34,386 nucleotides of DNA, from NCBI GenBank assembly GCA_045579745.1, contig JAZNMQ010000010.1:1-34386 (forward strand), read 5' to 3'. Below, one piece after another: positions 32,121-34,386 of this stretch (positions are counted from its first letter, which is position 1; each line of letters starts with the position of its first letter). The notes beneath the pieces were generated by a model. It worked only from the letters and a program-made list of their open reading frames with translations, did no database searches and was not told where the DNA came from. The stretch is from Flemingiibacterium sp045579745. GTDB lineage: Bacteria > Bacillota > Clostridia > Oscillospirales > CAG-272. The position numbers and the translations under genes are program-made.

Positions 32121-33882
32121 GCTTCTCACCCTCCTCACCATTTTCCTCGCATTGCTTTCTGTAGGTTTCGGCATAAGCTCCGCCAAGCGCGATCAGCTCA
32201 TCATGTGTGCCGCGCTCGGTAATTCTGCCGTCGTCGATGTGAATTATCTCGTCGCAATGAACGAGGGCGGAAAGTCGGTGGCTGACGATTATTACAGTCG
32301 GGTCGGAAGCCTTTCTGTCGCCGCCAAGACCTAAATTTTTAATAAGCCTCTGCTCGGTTAGATTATCGACCGCGGAGAGCGTGTCGTCAAGCAGCAGCAG
32401 ATTCGGGCTCCGATAAAGCGCACGCGCAAGTGAAACGCGCTGCTTCTGACCTCCCGAAAGATGGGTTCCGCGCTCGCCGACCTCGGTTTCGAAGCCCTTT
32501 GGAAACGCTTCGATCTCATCGCAAATGCATGCAAGCCGCGCGCACTCGCGAACTCGGTCCATATCGATCTCCATGCCGAGCGCGATATTCTGTGCAACCG
32601 AAGCTGAGAACAAAAATCCGTCCTGCGGAACATAGCCGATGAATTTACGGAGCGTTGCGGCTGGCATTTCGTTGAGATCCCACTCGCCGACACTAAGCAT
32701 GCCGTCATCGACCGTCTGAATCTTCGCGATAATGTTAAGCAGGGTCGATTTTCCGCAGCCCGTAGACCCGCAGATTCCGAGCGTTCCTCCTGCTTTAACC
32801 GAGAACGAAATATCCTCAAGCGCATTTCCCTGCCCATCCTCCGCATCAGGATAGCGGAATGTAAGCGAGGTCGCTTTTACGTCAGGCTTAAAGCGCTCGA
32901 CAATGCTCTTTTTGATCTCGCTCTCACTTTTCGGAATAGACGGCTCGTTGAAAATTGCCATCAGACGCTTGTAGGATGCAAGACCGCGCTGAATACGCTG
33001 AATAATATTGCCAAGCTGAATAACGGGCATCTGAACGAGTGCTAAATATCCAAGGAATGTAACAAGCTCGCCCGCGCTCAGAGTTCCTGCGATAACCGCG
33101 TTTCCGCCAACTATCAGCGCAAGCGTATAGGAAAGACCGAACGCGATCGTAACGGCAGGATTGACCATAGCCGAGGTGTATGCGAGCTTTACGTTAGCAT
33201 CGCGCATCTCAGTGGAGATGTCGTTGAACTGCCCCTCGCGTGTATTTTCGCGCGCGAAGGATTTTATGACCTTAACGCCCGTGATCGATTCGTTAACAAA
33301 GCCCGAGAGCTTTGAAAAGAGCTTTTGTACAGTTAAGGAACGCTTTTGCACCTGCGAGCCAAGAACCGTCGTTGCAATAAGCGCAAACGGCACGGGTGCA
33401 AGCGCAAGCAGAGTCATCGAAACCGCAACCTCGTCCATCATTCCGAGAATAGAGAGAACGGCTGTTACAATGGAGTTGAATCCCATCGCAAGCACGGGTC
33501 CGAAGGTCATTCGGACAGCGCCGACATCGTTAATGGCGTAAGCCATAAGGTCGCCCGAGGTCTGATGTCTGAAGTAGGATACGGGAAGCTCCTGAAGCTT
33601 CAGATAAAGCTTTTCGCGCAGAAAAACCTCCATTTTGCGCGCATTTCCTATAATGAAAAGACGCCAGACAAAGCGAAAAACGAACGCACCGACACCGATA
33701 AGCGCAATAACGAGCGCCTGCTTGTAGAGAGCCTCTCGAACCGGCGACGGCTCGGACAGGATATCAATAGCATCACCGAGTGCTTCGGGAGCCCTCGTCT
33801 GAACATAAGAGTTCAGCATGAGGAAAAACACGCCGGGGATGTAAAGCCATCCGTACTTTTTCAGAAATTCTATAATTACCAT
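32113..33882 (-). CDS. ABC exporter, permease-ATPase fusion, subunit with degenerate Walker B
   Basis: 589-residue half-transporter with six membrane helices (about 10-300) and an ATPase domain. Walker A is GSTGCGKST (about residue 370), the signature LSGGQKQR is canonical, and Walker B is LLLLDDT, with Asp replacing the catalytic Glu. The H-loop VSHRLSA is intact. Paired with the downstream subunit this predicts one active and one degenerate ATP site. The start at 33882 (MVIIEFLKKYG) was preferred because CGGAGA lies just upstream; an ATG nine codons earlier lacks this. It is first in a two-gene operon behind a good promoter. Confidence 0.93.
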   Translation of the reverse strand: MVIIEFLKKYGWLYIPGVFFLMLNSYVQTRAPEALGDAIDILSEPSPVREALYKQALVIALIGVGAFVFRFVWRLFIIGNARKMEVFLREKLYLKLQELPVSYFRHQTSGDLMAYAINDVGAVRMTFGPVLAMGFNSIVTAVLSILGMMDEVAVSMTLLALAPVPFALIATTVLGSQVQKRSLTVQKLFSKLSGFVNESITGVKVIKSFARENTREGQFNDISTEMRDANVKLAYTSAMVNPAVTIAFGLSYTLALIVGGNAVIAGTLSAGELVTFLGYLALVQMPVIQLGNIIQRIQRGLASYKRLMAIFNEPSIPKSESEIKKSIVERFKPDVKATSLTFRYPDAEDGQGNALEDISFSVKAGGTLGICGSTGCGKSTLLNIIAKIQTVDDGMLSVGEWDLNEMPAATLRKFIGYVPQDGFLFSASVAQNIALGMEIDMDRVRECARLACICDEIEAFPKGFETEVGERGTHLSGGQKQRVSLARALYRSPNLLLLDDTLSAVDNLTEQRLIKNLGLGGDRKASDPTVIIVSHRLSALVHCDEIIHIDDGRITERGTHDELIALGGAYAETYRKQCEENGEEGEKHE

Positions 33883-33932
33883 TGTATTCTCCGATTTCAG
33901 CCATTTCATGAATTTGATTAGGTACCTTTACA

Positions 33933-33961
33933 ATTATATCACACGGCAATACCAAAATCAA
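33933..33961 (-). promoter_or_regulatory. Sigma-A promoter of the ABC exporter operon
   Basis: On the minus strand TTGATT (33961-33956), a 17-nt spacer and TATAAT (33938-33933) with TGA extending the -10, about 50 nt before the start codon. Confidence 0.85.
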
Positions 33962-34067
33962 GCGCGCATTTTATAAATAGCTGTAGAAATTTGGCAGGCA
34001 ATTTTGTAATATTTTTATACAATTACATCATATTGTATAAATATTTCATATTAGATACAATAAATAA

Positions 34068-34292
34068 CTCCCAATTACCTATTGTGCTCCCGCTGCAATA
34101 CACTGCTCATTAAGCCTCCCTCCGAGAGGGAGGTGGCACGACGAAGTCGTCACGGAAGGAGCCTGCGTGGCTGTATAATTTGATCAAGCTTATCGTTCAC
34201 GCGCTCTCCCTCAGTCATCTTCGATGACAGCTCCCTCCCGGAGGGAGCCATATGAAAACTGCGTTTATCCGGGAACACAATGTTGATTTGAG
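34068..34292. mobile_element. Miniature repeat element, full copy B
   Basis: A 225-bp non-coding element with the same ends and layout as 18935-19159. The left end is CTCCCAATTACCTATTGTG and the right end, reversed and complemented, reads CTCAAATCAACATTGTG. The core (34114-34249) keeps the four hairpins, with different stem sequences such as ACGAC/GTCGT and GTCATC/GATGAC. No transposase and no clear target-site duplication were seen. Together with the AT-rich 33962-34067, which holds nothing else I can identify, it fills most of the spacer before the right edge. Confidence 0.8.
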
Positions 34293-34349
34293 CGTTTGAA
34301 AAAACAGTCGCCCCTCAAAAACTTTCACATTTCACAGAAGGGAAAAAGC

Positions 34350-34386
34350 ATGGATACATTTCCGCTGAGCGAGGAAGAACTGCGGG
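34350..34386 (+). CDS. Possible start of a gene running off the right edge
   Basis: An ATG at 34350 with GAAGGGA 7-13 nt upstream opens a reading frame MDTFPLSEEELR that stays open to the window end. Only 12 codons are visible, so no function can be given. Confidence 0.4.
   Translation, partial: MDTFPLSEEELR

Overview
The window looks like chromosomal DNA of an anaerobic, low-to-moderate-GC Clostridia (Firmicutes) bacterium, probably of the gut Oscillospirales/Ruminococcaceae type. Four things point there: a zinc-finger ClpE-type Clp ATPase, a DUF5711 protein next to CvpA, [FeFe]-hydrogenase maturases with a TM1266-type regulator, and a PdaA-like (spore-cortex type) de-N-acetylase. Strong AGGAGG-type ribosome-binding sites and sigma-A promoters fit too. 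No phage, plasmid, CRISPR, tRNA or rRNA is visible. Most of the window is core metabolism. The unusual material is in the spacers: a structured miniature element, hairpin arrays and a leader attenuator.

Layout. 1-3976 (minus): DUF5711 protein, CvpA-family membrane protein and clpE (its 3' end lies off the window), apparently one transcription unit. 4207-9521 (plus): polA, then alaS with its own consensus promoter and a strong terminator. 9571-9996: a gene-free, hairpin-rich spacer. 9997-13946 (minus): the hydrogenase maturation operon TM1266-like regulator, hydE, hydG, hydF, preceded by a roughly 190-nt leader that contains an intrinsic terminator. 14283-23743 (minus): an arginine cluster transcribed in the order argG, argH, argC, SDR reductase, argJ, argB, argD, argF. 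It encodes glutamate to acetylornithine (ArgJ/B/C/D), the carbamoylation of ornithine (ArgF) and citrulline to arginine (ArgG/H). A 225-bp miniature element sits inside it. 24088-25529 (plus): two overlapping polysaccharide deacetylases. 25594-27348 (minus): a Na/Pi cotransporter with a PhoU-like tail. 27637-30160 (plus): citramalate synthase overlapping a patatin-like lipase. 30288-33882 (minus): a heterodimeric ABC exporter pair. 34068-34292: a second full copy of the miniature element, followed by the first codons of a possible gene at the right edge.

The most interesting signals are (i) a promoter-leader-terminator arrangement ahead of the [FeFe]-hydrogenase maturation genes, with a segment able to compete with the terminator stem, which I could not match to a known riboswitch class; (ii) a repeat whose three cores keep their hairpins through paired base changes; two of these copies have matching outer inverted ends and equal 225-bp length; and (iii) a set of four hairpins between argB and argD. 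No wholly new protein system can be supported from the sequence alone.
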